Source: Prevotella scopos JCM 17725
GTDB taxonomy: Bacteria > Bacteroidota > Bacteroidia > Bacteroidales > Bacteroidaceae
DNA: 64,000 bases
Assembly (NCBI RefSeq): GCF_018127785.1
Contig: NZ_CP072390.1
Coordinates: forward strand, 1,796,407-1,860,406
Direction: 5' to 3'
Of the stretch, positions 36,577 to 46,374 are shown one piece after another (position 1 is the first letter of the stretch; each line of letters opens with the position of its first letter). A program made the translations under genes and the position numbers. Under the pieces are notes generated by a model, which saw only the letters and a program-made list of their open reading frames with translations, did not search any database and was not told the origin of the DNA.

Positions 36577-37161
36577 ATGAAAATAGTATTTGCAACAAAT
36601 AATAAACACAAGCTGGAGGAGATAAAAGATATCCTCGGAAAGGACTTTGAAATTGTCTCTCTGGCTGAAATAGGCTGTCATGAGGATATCCCTGAGACTG
36701 GAGCAACACTGGAAGAGAATGCACGTCAGAAATCTACTTACGTTGTTGAACACTACAATCAAAACTGCTTTGCGGATGATACAGGACTTGAGGTGGAAGC
36801 ACTCGGTGGTGAACCTGGCGTACATTCAGCACGCTATGCAGAGGGGACTGACCACGATAGCGAGGCAAACATGCGTAAGCTGTTGACAAAGTTAGATGGT
36901 CAGACGAATCGTAAGGCTTGTTTCCGTACGGTAATCTCACTTATCATCGATGGTGTGGAACATCAGTTTGAGGGTAAAGTTGATGGCACAATCGCTAAGG
37001 AGAAGCATGGTACTGAAGGCTTCGGATATGATCCTATCTTCATTCCAGAAGGTTATGACAAGAGCTTTGCACAGCTGGGAGAGGAGATAAAGAATCAAAT
37101 TTCACACCGTGCAAGGGCTGTGAAGAAGTTGGCGGAATACTTAGAAAGGCTGAAAGGATAA
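36577..37161 (+). CDS. rdgB: XTP/dITP pyrophosphatase (RdgB/HAM1)
   Basis: 194 aa house-cleaning enzyme that hydrolyses dITP, XTP and related non-canonical purine triphosphates to monophosphates. Substrate-binding TNNKHKLEE (6-14), catalytic [28 protein letters not shown] and [10 protein letters not shown] are all present. Confidence 0.95.
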   Translation: MKIVFATNNKHKLEEIKDILGKDFEIVSLAEIGCHEDIPETGATLEENARQKSTYVVEHYNQNCFADDTGLEVEALGGEPGVHSARYAEGTDHDSEANMRKLLTKLDGQTNRKACFRTVISLIIDGVEHQFEGKVDGTIAKEKHGTEGFGYDPIFIPEGYDKSFAQLGEEIKNQISHRARAVKKLAEYLERLKG

Positions 37162-37258
37162 AAGAGTAAAAAGGTTAAAGGGGCTTTTAAGGGGGAAAGA
37201 AGTAACAAAGTAAAACCGTTAAAGCCCCCTTTTAGACTTCGATAATCACCCTTTCCCG

Positions 37259-37344
37259 AATTATTTTCATGAAAATAAATATTTCTTCTCATGAAAAAAA
37301 TATTTCTTTTCACGTAAAAAAGAATTTCTTTTCATGAAAATAAT
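37259..37344. repeat. 22-nt palindrome array, TTTCATGAAA family (4 units)
   Basis: Cores at 37268, 37290, 37311 and 37333, spacing 22, 21, 22. The ends form the inverted repeat AATTATTTTCATGAAAA. Immediately upstream, CCTTTT at 37228 and CCTTT at 37250 (also 22 nt apart) resemble decayed GCCCTTTT-family units. The whole lies in the rdgB-glycosyltransferase gap. Confidence 0.7.
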
Positions 37345-37492
37345 TTGAAGAAGGAAGTTCCTTTATTCTGCTTATAGGCTGATATAACGGCTGAAAAGGG
37401 CTGCTTTTGTTAGCTTGGCAAGCTCCGATTCGAAGCTACGTAGCCATGTGTTGCTTGTTTGACGTTAGGAATATAACCATTTAATATCTGCT

Positions 37493-38401
37493 ATGTTGTC
37501 TATTCTTCTTCCTGTTTACAACTGTAATTGTGTAGCTTTGGTGACAGAGTTACATCGGCAGTGCGTGGAATGTAAGGTAGACTTTGAAATTATTGTGGCT
37601 GATGATGGCTCGTTATCGGCTCCTTCAGTGTTCAATGCTACGAGTCACCGCCTCGTAGAAGCCAACAAAACTATAACTACCCTCCCCCACGTTCGTTATA
37701 TCATCAGGGAGAAGAATGTGGGACGTTCGGCTATCCGTAACTTCCTTGTGACGCAGGCAAAAGGTGACAGACTGCTCTTTATTGATGGCGATTTATCCTT
37801 GGATAATCCTTCTTTTATCCGTAACTATCTGCAGACAGATGGTGATGTTGTGGTGGGTGGAATCAAGATTGGTGGTAATCCCGACCAATGGAAAGGTAAT
37901 CTTAGATATCGTTACGAATGCGAAAGCGAGGCTATTAATACCATTGAGAGTCGGCAAAGCCATCCTTATCAGCACTTGGCAACGAATATTCTTGTGTATC
38001 TCTCGGTCTTAGGGGAGCAACCTTACGATGAACAGATCAACCATTATGGTTATGAAGATGTACTTTTGGGCAAACGATTTCAGCAGCAACAGGTGGCAGT
38101 AAAGCATATAAACAATCCTGTACTCTTTTGTGATTTTGAGGATAACGCCAGTTATCTTGCCAAGACAGAAGAAGCTTTACGTACGCTCTTTGCGTTTAGG
38201 AACGAGCTGAAAGGCTATTCTCGATTACTCGATAAAGCGGACCAAATAGAGCGTTTACACCTAATTTCCCTCTTCTCATTCGCTTACAAGTTCCTTTCTT
38301 CACCTATAAAGAATAACCTCTTAGGCAATAAACCGAGCGTTTTTTGGTTTAATGTGTATAAGCTGTTGTATTATTTACATTACACAAAGAATGCTATATG
38401 A
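37493..38401 (+). CDS. Family 2 glycosyltransferase
   Basis: 302 aa cytoplasmic GT-A fold: SILLPVYNCNC at the N-terminus, EIIVADDGS, NVGRSAIRNFL and LLFIDGDLSL carrying the D-x-D metal motif. C-terminal half is divergent. Its last codons overlap the start of porZ by 4 bp (ATGA), so the two are coupled. It may contribute to surface polysaccharide synthesis; acceptor unknown. Confidence 0.85.
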   Translation: MLSILLPVYNCNCVALVTELHRQCVECKVDFEIIVADDGSLSAPSVFNATSHRLVEANKTITTLPHVRYIIREKNVGRSAIRNFLVTQAKGDRLLFIDGDLSLDNPSFIRNYLQTDGDVVVGGIKIGGNPDQWKGNLRYRYECESEAINTIESRQSHPYQHLATNILVYLSVLGEQPYDEQINHYGYEDVLLGKRFQQQQVAVKHINNPVLFCDFEDNASYLAKTEEALRTLFAFRNELKGYSRLLDKADQIERLHLISLFSFAYKFLSSPIKNNLLGNKPSVFWFNVYKLLYYLHYTKNAI

Positions 38402-40422
38402 CAATAAAAAGATATTCCCTATCGCTTGTTTTATTCTTTTCTCTGGTTGCTACTGCCCTTGCTGGAGGTGTAGGAACATGGAAAAACTATCTTTCTTACA
38501 ACAACGTACAATGGGTTGAAGAAGTAGGTAACAAACTCTATGTGCTTGCTTCTAATAGTCTTTATACGTATAACAAAAATGACCAAAGTATAAAGACGTA
38601 TGATAAGGTCAACGGATTGAATGACACTGATATCCACTTCATTGCTTGGAATAAGACGGCACGTAGGTTGGTTATCATCTATGCAGATAATAATATCGAC
38701 CTGCTGGACGATAGAGGGAATGTGACAAACCTACCTGATTACTACCTGAAAACATCAATGGCAGACAAGACCATCTATGGTATAGATATGTCTGGTGTCT
38801 ATTGTTATCTCTCAACTGGTTTCGGACTTGTCAAACTTAATGTTGCTAAAACGGAGATAACTGATAGTTATAATCTCTCTTTCCCTATTAATTACAGCTA
38901 CATCGAAGGCAATTATATCTATGCTGCCAGTCAGAGTAACGGCTTGTATCGTGCTGCTTTGTCTGATAATCTTCTCGATAAAAACAACTGGACGAATGTC
39001 GGAGGATATGTTGAACGTCCACGTACAGTTGACGCTACCCTACTAGCACAGGCCAAAATACTCAGTCCCGGTGGCCCAAAGCGTAACACCTTTATATGGA
39101 CTTCTTTCCATAACAATCGTCTTTATAGTACTGGCGGTAACTATGATCCCATTGCTAAAAACTGGGAGAATCAGGGCATTGTACAGGTGTTACAGGGTGA
39201 TGATTGGGACTTCTTCGAAGACAACTTCTCTACTCGTACGGGTTATCCTTATATAGGAACAAAGGCGGTAGCAATAGACCCTCGCAATAGCAATCATGTG
39301 TATGTAGGAGCACGAACAGGACTCTATGAGTTTATGTCTGGTAAGATGGTTGCCTTTTATAACAAGGACAATAGCATCCTGCAAGGAGCTATGGACAGAG
39401 GCAGAGAACTGGGTAATGATTATGTACTTGTCTATGGATTGGCTTACGATAGTGAAGGTAATCTGTGGGTACTCAATAACCAAACGAAGAAAGAAAACCT
39501 TATTCGTGTGTCGAAAGATGGGCAGATGACATCCTTTAGTAAACCGGAATTGATGAAAGATGGGGTTGGACTCTCTGACATGTCACAGATGCGTTTAGAT
39601 AGTCATAATCTCCTTTGGTTCTGTAATGACCACTGGATTCAGCCGGGACTCTTCTCTTATGACCCAAAGAATGATAAGCTGAATGCCTATACTCGTTTTA
39701 TCAATGAGGATGGAACGAACGTTGATATTAGAGCTGTACATTGCTGGGCTGAAGATTTAGATCAGAATATCTGGATGGGAACGACGGCTGGCCCTATGCT
39801 TCTTCAGCGATCTCAGATGAACGAACAGGAGAACTATCGCTTTGTACAAGTTAAGGTTCCGCGTAACGATGGAACTAATCTTGCGGACTATCTTCTCGCT
39901 GGTCTTGATATCACTGCTATAGGCATTGATGGCGGAGGACGTAAGTGGTTTGGTACTAAAGACAATGGTGTCTATCTCATTAGTGCCGATAATATGAAAC
40001 AGTTGCAGCACTTTACCGCTTCTAATAGTAATTTGTTGTCTAATAATATTCTGTCTATTTCTCTCAATGAAGTAACAGGTGAAGTGTTCTTTGCTACTGA
40101 TCAGGGTCTCTGTTCATACATGAGTGATGCGACAAAGCCTATAGAGTCACCTAATGATGAGATCACCTACGCCTATCCAAACCCTGTCAAACCGGGTTAT
40201 ACGGGTCTTATCACGATTGTCGGATTGGCAATGAATGTTGATGTGAAGATTGTAACAACCAATGGAACTCTCGTTGCTGAAGGTACGAGTAATGGTGGTT
40301 CTTTCGTCTGGGATGGTAAAGATAAGAACGGCAAACGTGTTGCTTCAGGCGTTTATATGGTACAGACTGCCGATGAGAACGGCGACAATGGCACTGTTTG
40401 TAAGGTTGCAGTGGTTAATTAA
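38398..40422 (+). CDS. porZ: Type IX secretion system protein PorZ
   Basis: 674 aa. Signal peptide (to about residue 22, VATALAGG), then two beta-propeller-like domains (GVGTWKNYLSYNNVQWVEEVGNKLYVLASNSLY at the start; NLWVLNN, LLWFCNDHW, NIWMGTTAG and RKWFGTKDNGVYLIS repeats later), and a C-terminal Ig-like sorting domain with YAYPNPVKPGYTG and ending GTVCKVAVVN. This matches PorZ of P. gingivalis, the surface member of the T9SS attachment complex that presents A-LPS to the sortase PorU. It is coupled to a glycosyltransferase gene upstream. Confidence 0.85.
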   Translation: MTIKRYSLSLVLFFSLVATALAGGVGTWKNYLSYNNVQWVEEVGNKLYVLASNSLYTYNKNDQSIKTYDKVNGLNDTDIHFIAWNKTARRLVIIYADNNIDLLDDRGNVTNLPDYYLKTSMADKTIYGIDMSGVYCYLSTGFGLVKLNVAKTEITDSYNLSFPINYSYIEGNYIYAASQSNGLYRAALSDNLLDKNNWTNVGGYVERPRTVDATLLAQAKILSPGGPKRNTFIWTSFHNNRLYSTGGNYDPIAKNWENQGIVQVLQGDDWDFFEDNFSTRTGYPYIGTKAVAIDPRNSNHVYVGARTGLYEFMSGKMVAFYNKDNSILQGAMDRGRELGNDYVLVYGLAYDSEGNLWVLNNQTKKENLIRVSKDGQMTSFSKPELMKDGVGLSDMSQMRLDSHNLLWFCNDHWIQPGLFSYDPKNDKLNAYTRFINEDGTNVDIRAVHCWAEDLDQNIWMGTTAGPMLLQRSQMNEQENYRFVQVKVPRNDGTNLADYLLAGLDITAIGIDGGGRKWFGTKDNGVYLISADNMKQLQHFTASNSNLLSNNILSISLNEVTGEVFFATDQGLCSYMSDATKPIESPNDEITYAYPNPVKPGYTGLITIVGLAMNVDVKIVTTNGTLVAEGTSNGGSFVWDGKDKNGKRVASGVYMVQTADENGDNGTVCKVAVVN

Positions 40423-40471
40423 TAGAGGCTATGAAGTCAAAGGTGGAATATAATCCAATCTTTTGATATAA

Positions 40472-40804
40472 GGCGAATTCATTCTCTATAGCGGGCTTAT
40501 TTCTTGTTATGGATGTATTCTTATGTCAGTTGCTTTAGTGTGCTTATACGCAAAATATAAGCTTCATTTCCTCATTCACCTCTCTCTAGCCTCTTACACT
40601 ATTTATCTATACCATGGAATCTTTCACGCATTGAGTTTACAAATTCTTATGCGATTCACTCATTTTGATAATGTTGTTTATATTATCCTTGCTTTTCTGA
40701 CAGGCGTTTATGGGTCTTTCTTAGTCTATAAGCTGCTTTACAGCTATCGTAATAGTCGATTGGGGCGATACTTGGAAATGATCTCTCGGCTCAAGATTTC
40801 ATAG
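40472..40804 (+). pseudogene. Remnant of an acyltransferase-3 family membrane protein
   Basis: Open frame without a start before the ATG at 40523, about 93-110 aa. It carries the C-terminal signature LASYTIYLYHGIFHAL and two or three hydrophobic helices typical of O-acyltransferases, which are normally about 350 aa. The N-terminal two thirds are missing, directly behind porZ. Probably a decayed gene. Confidence 0.55.
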
Positions 40805-40871
40805 CAGAAAGCTGCCTATATTGTCTTATATTGGAATTTGCAAATCTTCATATGGGATACTCTCCTACCCT

Positions 40872-41810
40872 TTATCCTCCCCTATGTATCTGTTTTGAGA
40901 GCTGAGTGTACAATCGGCGGAACCTGCGATTAAGTAGGAATAGAAAAAGCTTCTGTCTAGTTGTGAATGAGATACCTTCTTTTTCCATATCTGCTCGAAG
41001 TTCAGTATAAAACGGATGGTGTATCCATTTCTTGCGAGGCTCACACAAAGAAACTGCGAAGAGATTGGCTATTCGGTCCGTAATGGTATCTGTAAGGAAC
41101 TCCTTTTGCAGTTCGCCAGGTATAGCCTTCATACGTAAGCTGTTGAGCAGATGGCAATAAGCAGCTGTCCAATGGTAGTTATGGCTTGTATGCTCATCCC
41201 CTTTATGGTAGAGGTTTTCCTTAATGATAGCAACAGGTTGTTCAGTATGGAAAATCATTCGCAGCCAATAGATATAGTCTTCGCCCATCTCTAACTCCTT
41301 TGGTAGGTCGAAAACAGACGGGGTGAGTAACTCCTTTCTGAATAGACTGCCCCAAGGAACGCCAATCGTACCTTCTGCGAGCACTGTAAGATGTCGGAAA
41401 GTATGAATATCTATAGTCTCGTTTTCTTGAATAGGTAGAGACTGTCCGTTACCAAAAATAATATCTGTTTTGTTGTTAATACGTTCTGAAAAACGTGAAA
41501 GTGCATAAGGTTCCAGTTCGTCATCAGCGTCAACAAAAGTTATCCACTCGCTTTTTGCCAGCTTTACACCCTCGTATCTGGCGGCTGTTCTGCCTTTGTT
41601 CTGTTGGTGAATGATGGTAACGTTATCGTGACTGGTGTATTCATCGCAGATAACGCCACTTTTGTCAGGGCTACCATCGTCCACTAAAATCAACTCAAAC
41701 TCTGGATAAGATTGTTCTAAAACACTTTGTACACATGCACGAAGTGTGTCTTCTGCGTTATAAACTGGTATGATTACAGTAATCAAGTGAGGGGTGTTTT
41801 CTTTTTCCAT
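40872..41810 (-). CDS. Family 2 glycosyltransferase
   Basis: 312 aa GT-A enzyme: TVIIPVYNAEDTLRACVQSVLEQSYPEFELILVDDGSPDKS at the N-terminus, NKGRTAARYEG, then WITFVDADDELEP with the D-x-D motif. C-terminal half is helical and basic. It stands alone on the minus strand; role in surface glycan synthesis inferred from family only. Confidence 0.88.
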   Translation of the reverse strand: MEKENTPHLITVIIPVYNAEDTLRACVQSVLEQSYPEFELILVDDGSPDKSGVICDEYTSHDNVTIIHQQNKGRTAARYEGVKLAKSEWITFVDADDELEPYALSRFSERINNKTDIIFGNGQSLPIQENETIDIHTFRHLTVLAEGTIGVPWGSLFRKELLTPSVFDLPKELEMGEDYIYWLRMIFHTEQPVAIIKENLYHKGDEHTSHNYHWTAAYCHLLNSLRMKAIPGELQKEFLTDTITDRIANLFAVSLCEPRKKWIHHPFYTELRADMEKEGISFTTRQKLFLFLLNRRFRRLYTQLSKQIHRGG

Positions 41811-41988
41811 AGTCGATGTAATTTCCTACAAAGTTAATTCTTTTTACAGAAATAACGCTGTTTTCTTGTTGCTTTTACCTTCCTTATTCAGCCTCTGTAT
41901 GTCCTATTCTTTTGAATAGTATTTATCTTCTGCTTCATGGGTTATACGGCTTTGATAACATGTAATAATAAATTGAGGTAACGAAAGT

Positions 41989-42035
41989 GCCCTCGAGCAT
42001 CCTCATCCTTAATATGGGATGGGATAGACGAGGGC
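41989..42035 (-). terminator. Hairpin behind the Ig-like lipoprotein gene
   Basis: GCCCTCG (41989-41995) pairs with CGAGGGC (42029-42035), with CATCCTCATCC/GGGATGGGAT pairing inside. It sits 60 bp beyond the stop of the gene on the minus strand. Confidence 0.5.
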
Positions 42036-42096
42036 GTTTATCGTACAGTTTTGTGTTACTAAAGCTATGTTTCTTATGTTTTAGCTTCTGACTTTT

Positions 42097-44142
42097 CTAC
42101 TGACCCGAGTTGAGAAATTCGTCAGGTAGTGGGATATCAAGACTGCGAGCGCGTTCAGCGTTACGTCTCTTTATCTTGCGTTGTGCATCAGCCTTCTGCT
42201 TTGTTATGGCTGCTGGCTTCTGCTTGTAGAGTGGGAGTTGACGTGGATTCCACGTTCCTTGCACATCACGCTTTGCCTTACACTCAATAGCTTTCGGGTA
42301 GTAATAAACGGCTTCGGGCTGCCGCTGGGTTGCATAATCGCCTGTATCCCATTTGCCGTTGTCGTTATCATCAACGATAAGACGCAGATAGTAGTTGCCA
42401 GGCTTTACGTAGTGGAAGGTTGCTTGGTTATTCTTTGCATACACCTCTTTCACTGGCTTGTCGCTTTCGTTAAGCAACTGTAGCAGGCAGTTCTTGCCCT
42501 CCATATTTTGTAAAGTCATTGTCAGCGTACTATATTCGTCCATCAATGGAATGCGAATACCCTGTTTATACTTCGCAGAGACCTTCCCATAGATATCAAT
42601 GAAGGCTGCAGAATCCACCTCAAGACTATATTCATGTCCTGGATCCCATGTGCTGACGAGTTTTAGCGAGCGTGGCTTTCCGGGTTCAGCACCGAATTTA
42701 TACTTCGTTCGATACCACAGGGAGTCTATCTTTTCGTAGAGATGAATCTTGGAGGTATCAGTCTTGGCAAGTGGAGTAGGGAGTTCGAATGTTGGATTCT
42801 GGTCCGGATCCATTTGCGAGGCAACATTATATCTAACTTCCAAAGGCGTGACAGGCATCTCTGTTTCAAAGTCTTTTCCACGTTCTTTTGCCTTGTCCTG
42901 CTTCTTTTTCCATTTGTCGTATTCTTCTTTCTTCTGCTTCAATCGTTTCGCATATGGTATCTTTGAGAGAATCTCTAACGTATCAGTCTTAGGGCCGAGT
43001 TTACCCGCACTGTCCGTCATGTTATAAAGCATCTGCATTCGCAGTGTATCTTGATTGACGAGGGCCGTATCACGAAGCCAATAGATGATGGTATCTTGAT
43101 TCAGACTTGGCTCTGTTATGAAGGCATCTTTAGCGTTAAAATTGAGTCCTGTTATCTGTGGAAGGTCGGCATCACCATAGCTAAAGAAGAGCGTAAAATG
43201 GTTAGGGTCCTTACGTTCAGACTTGAGGAAGTAACGGTCTGTTTGCGTAGGTGTAAAGGAATTCAGCACCACATCATCGGGGAGGAAGTGGGTGTAAGGA
43301 ACCTGTTTGATGTCTTTGATGTGCAAGGAGTCAATCCAGAGCGTGTCTTGTCGAATGTCTGGTTTCCATGATGGCATAATGACTTCGGGAGTGAAAGCCA
43401 ACTTCTCACTCTTCTGATTGTACATATAGTTACCATCCATGTCCTGCAGAGCATAGATACGATAGTCGCCCTTGGCAACACCACGTATGCTGAAACGACC
43501 ACGACTGTCGGTACGTGAGACACGAAGCATAGGTTGTTTCTGGAAAGCTGTATCGTTCAGATTGCTGTAAAGCCCCACGAGGATACCTTTCACAGGTTCC
43601 AGATTATCAGCTTCTAACACATAACCAGCCACTTCAAGCGTATCGATATGGTCGCCTGTAGAGAAGCTGTACGTATAGTTTCCTAACGGATTGTTCTCGT
43701 TATTATCTGAGATGGCGTCAGAGAAGTCAATTGTATAGGTCGTATTGGGCTGTAACTTGTCTTGCAAAGCCACGGTGATGCGTTTACCTGTAGCCTTAAT
43801 TTCAGGGGCTTCAAGCTGTGGGGGAGAGACGACTACTTTCTCTGATGCGTTCTCCAACTTGATGAATTCGTTGAAATAGATATTCACCTTCTTACTGTTT
43901 ACGTCGGTTGCTCGTTCAGTAGGGGAGGCACCTAACACTCTTGGTGGCGTCTCATCGTACCATCCACCATCAGGTTGTCCCATCTTAGCACAAGAAGAAA
44001 GGACTAAAAGTATGAAGGCAAAAAGGAAGAATGGTAATACATTTATATGGTAAAACACCGAAAGGCAATGGCTGACCTTAGTTGGAAAGTCATCCTTTCC
44101 ACCCATTACTTCTTGGCAATATCTTTGTTTTATCTTCTTCAT
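42097..44142 (-). CDS. Ig-like (SbsA/Big_5) domain lipoprotein
   Basis: 681 aa as read from the first ATG; the lipobox LSSC lies at about residues 48-51, so the true start may be a later Met or alternative codon nearer the hydrophobic stretch VLPFFLFAFILLVLSSC. Mature protein: an N-terminal Big_5 Ig-like domain (PPRVLGASPTERATDVNSKKVNIYFNEFI), a carboxypeptidase-regulatory-like domain (VLEADNLEPVKGILVGLYS), and a long central region with a basic coiled-coil stretch (KRLKQKKEEYDKWKKKQDKAKERGK). This is a conserved Bacteroidota surface or periplasmic lipoprotein of unknown function. Confidence 0.75.
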   Translation of the reverse strand: MKKIKQRYCQEVMGGKDDFPTKVSHCLSVFYHINVLPFFLFAFILLVLSSCAKMGQPDGGWYDETPPRVLGASPTERATDVNSKKVNIYFNEFIKLENASEKVVVSPPQLEAPEIKATGKRITVALQDKLQPNTTYTIDFSDAISDNNENNPLGNYTYSFSTGDHIDTLEVAGYVLEADNLEPVKGILVGLYSNLNDTAFQKQPMLRVSRTDSRGRFSIRGVAKGDYRIYALQDMDGNYMYNQKSEKLAFTPEVIMPSWKPDIRQDTLWIDSLHIKDIKQVPYTHFLPDDVVLNSFTPTQTDRYFLKSERKDPNHFTLFFSYGDADLPQITGLNFNAKDAFITEPSLNQDTIIYWLRDTALVNQDTLRMQMLYNMTDSAGKLGPKTDTLEILSKIPYAKRLKQKKEEYDKWKKKQDKAKERGKDFETEMPVTPLEVRYNVASQMDPDQNPTFELPTPLAKTDTSKIHLYEKIDSLWYRTKYKFGAEPGKPRSLKLVSTWDPGHEYSLEVDSAAFIDIYGKVSAKYKQGIRIPLMDEYSTLTMTLQNMEGKNCLLQLLNESDKPVKEVYAKNNQATFHYVKPGNYYLRLIVDDNDNGKWDTGDYATQRQPEAVYYYPKAIECKAKRDVQGTWNPRQLPLYKQKPAAITKQKADAQRKIKRRNAERARSLDIPLPDEFLNSGQ

Positions 44143-44216
44143 ATCGCTGTTTTACGTTTTTACCCTTTTACTTTATTATCCTTTAAAGGTGTTTTATTCT
44201 TTTATCGTCTTCCGTT

Positions 44217-45728
44217 TTACTGGTTCATACTCAGCAATTCCTCCAGGTTGTTACGGCTGTTAGAAAGGCGTGGAATCTTATGTTGACCACCGAGTTTACC
44301 CTTTATCTTGAGCCAATCGTTGAAGAGATCTTTGCGTGCAGCGATAATCTCTAGCGGTTGGAGGGTAATATTATGGAATCGTTTTGCCTCATAATCAGAG
44401 TTGATTTCTTGCAATTTGTCATCGAGGACTTTGGCAAACTCTTCAAGTGAAGAAGGTTCTTTTGCAAATTCTATGAGCCACTGATGACGACATTTTGCCT
44501 TCGCATCCATATACATTGGCGCTGCGGTGTAGTCAGAAATCTGAGCACCAGTAGCCTTACAAGCAGCTTCAAGTCCCTTCTCTGCATTGTCCATGATGAG
44601 TTCCTCACCAAAGGCATTGATGAAATACTTGGTTCTACCCGTGATAACGAACTTATAAGGATTGGTTGAAGTGAACTGCACTGTGTCGCCAATCTCGTAT
44701 CTCCAAAGGCCGCAAGCAGTACTGATAAGCATCGCATAGTTGCGACCTACTTCAACACCTGACAATGGAACGATATTCGGATGTTCGCTCTCAAACTCGT
44801 CCATAGGAAAGAACTCGTAGAAGACACCATAGTCAAGCATAAGCGACATACTGCTGTCTGTAGGGTCATCTTGTATACCAAAGAAGCCCTCAGAAGCGTT
44901 GTAAGTCTCCATATAGTTCATGCCCTGCTTGGTAATGAGCTGTTCATACTGTTCACGATAAGGCGTGAAAGCAATACCACCGTGGAAGAATACCTCTAAA
45001 TTTGGCCATACCTCCTCTAAATGTTTCTTACCACTCAGCTCCATCACACGTACCAATACGGATAGCATCCACGATGGAACGCCTGATATATTAGTGATAT
45101 TCTGGTTCAGTGTTTCGTGTGCAATTCGGTCGCGTTTTACCTCAAAGTCGCTTAGAAGAGCAGTCTGTTTCTTAGGTACACGACATAGATTTACGAGTGG
45201 ATTGATATTCTCAATGAGGATAGCACTGAGGTCACCTACAAGCGAGTTATACTGATTATAATTTGGAGAATGACTGCCACCTAAGATGAGTCCTTTGCCA
45301 TTAAAGAGCCGACTTTCTGGGTGATTGCTAAGGTAGTAAGCGATAACATCCTTACCACCTTGATAATGAATTGTCTGTAATCCCTCGTGAGAAACAGGAA
45401 TAAACTTACTCTTATCGTTGGTTGTACCTGATGACTTAGCATACCATCTAACCTGTCCTGGCCATAGAATATTACGTTCTCCGTGGCGCATACGGTCGAT
45501 GTCGCTCTTCAGTTCTTCGTATGTATTGACTGGAATATTCTGTACAAAGTCCTCGTATGACTTAATCGTTGAGAACAGGTGTTTACGACCATATTCGGTG
45601 TCTTTTGCCCGCTCAACGAGGTATTGCATGACTTCCCGCTGGATAGCCTCTCCATCCGTTACGTAGTGTTCAAGCTCTTTACGGCGCGGTTGGAAATATA
45701 ACTTGTTTACTATACTAGTAAGACTCAT
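44217..45728 (-). CDS. GH3 auxin-responsive promoter family protein
   Basis: 503 aa adenylate-forming enzyme fold. ATP/AMP motif AKSSGTTNDKSKFIPVS, ILGGSHSP, and the GLWRYEIGDTVQF/ITGRTKYFINAFGEEL C-terminal hinge motifs. Plant GH3 enzymes conjugate amino acids to acyl acids; the bacterial substrate is unknown. It lies 74 bp upstream of the Ig-like lipoprotein gene on the same strand. Confidence 0.85.
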   Translation of the reverse strand: MSLTSIVNKLYFQPRRKELEHYVTDGEAIQREVMQYLVERAKDTEYGRKHLFSTIKSYEDFVQNIPVNTYEELKSDIDRMRHGERNILWPGQVRWYAKSSGTTNDKSKFIPVSHEGLQTIHYQGGKDVIAYYLSNHPESRLFNGKGLILGGSHSPNYNQYNSLVGDLSAILIENINPLVNLCRVPKKQTALLSDFEVKRDRIAHETLNQNITNISGVPSWMLSVLVRVMELSGKKHLEEVWPNLEVFFHGGIAFTPYREQYEQLITKQGMNYMETYNASEGFFGIQDDPTDSSMSLMLDYGVFYEFFPMDEFESEHPNIVPLSGVEVGRNYAMLISTACGLWRYEIGDTVQFTSTNPYKFVITGRTKYFINAFGEELIMDNAEKGLEAACKATGAQISDYTAAPMYMDAKAKCRHQWLIEFAKEPSSLEEFAKVLDDKLQEINSDYEAKRFHNITLQPLEIIAARKDLFNDWLKIKGKLGGQHKIPRLSNSRNNLEELLSMNQ

Positions 45729-45904
45729 TCAAATTTCTCTGGTTGATTAAATTGCAAAATTACGCCAAAAAAGCTAATTGAATAGCTTTTTTCTATATTT
45801 TAACACTGCTTCCAAGTTGCTGAAAGCCCTTTATTTGTATTCTCTTTATGATAGATGCTAGAACCCTTCATCATCTTTTGATTACCACTTTGCTCCTCTT
45901 TCTA

Positions 45905-45995
45905 AATTATTTTCATGAAAATAAATATTTTTTGTCGTGAAAATAAATATTTCTTTTCATGAAAATAATTCTTTTTCTTCATGTAAGTAATTCGC
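45905..45995. repeat. 22-nt palindrome array, TTTCATGAAA family (4 units)
   Basis: Cores CATG at 45914, CGTG at 45936, CATG at 45958 and 45980, exactly 22 nt apart. The end has decayed (TTCATGTAAGTAATTCGC). It lies in the 650-bp GH3-polA gap, beside a tandem duplication. Confidence 0.75.
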
Positions 45996-46149
45996 TCAGA
46001 AGGGTAGGGTAGTTATTTCCTCATACTTTTTACCAATTTTGCAGTTCATCTCTTCGATTTCTATTTGCCGTTATTAGCCTCTTTATTTATGCTTTATAAG
46101 CTCGAAGTTTACCATCATTTTCGCACTTATTGTCTAATTATAGTCTATT

Positions 46150-46371
46150 TACTATTAAATTATAGCCTATAAAATACGAGCTAACAGATTCTCTATCTAT
46201 CCTCATCCCTCTTTTGTCTGCACTCCCCTCCCTTCGGAGGGGCAGGGGGAGGCTTCTTCTTACTATTAAATTATAGTCTATAAAATAATCATCTATAGAT
46301 TCTCTATCTATCCTCATCCCTCTTTTATCTGCACTCCCCTCCCTTCGGAGGGGCAGGGGGAGGCTTCTTCT
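46150..46371. repeat. 111-bp tandem duplication behind polA
   Basis: Units 46150-46260 and 46261-46371 are each 111 bp and nearly identical (both start TACTATTAAATTATAG and end GGGGGAGGCTTCTTCT). Each contains the hairpin CCCCTCC-CTTC-GGAGGGG. The second unit ends three bases before the polA stop codon. The hairpins could terminate polA transcription. Confidence 0.8.
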
Positions 46372-46374
46372 TTT

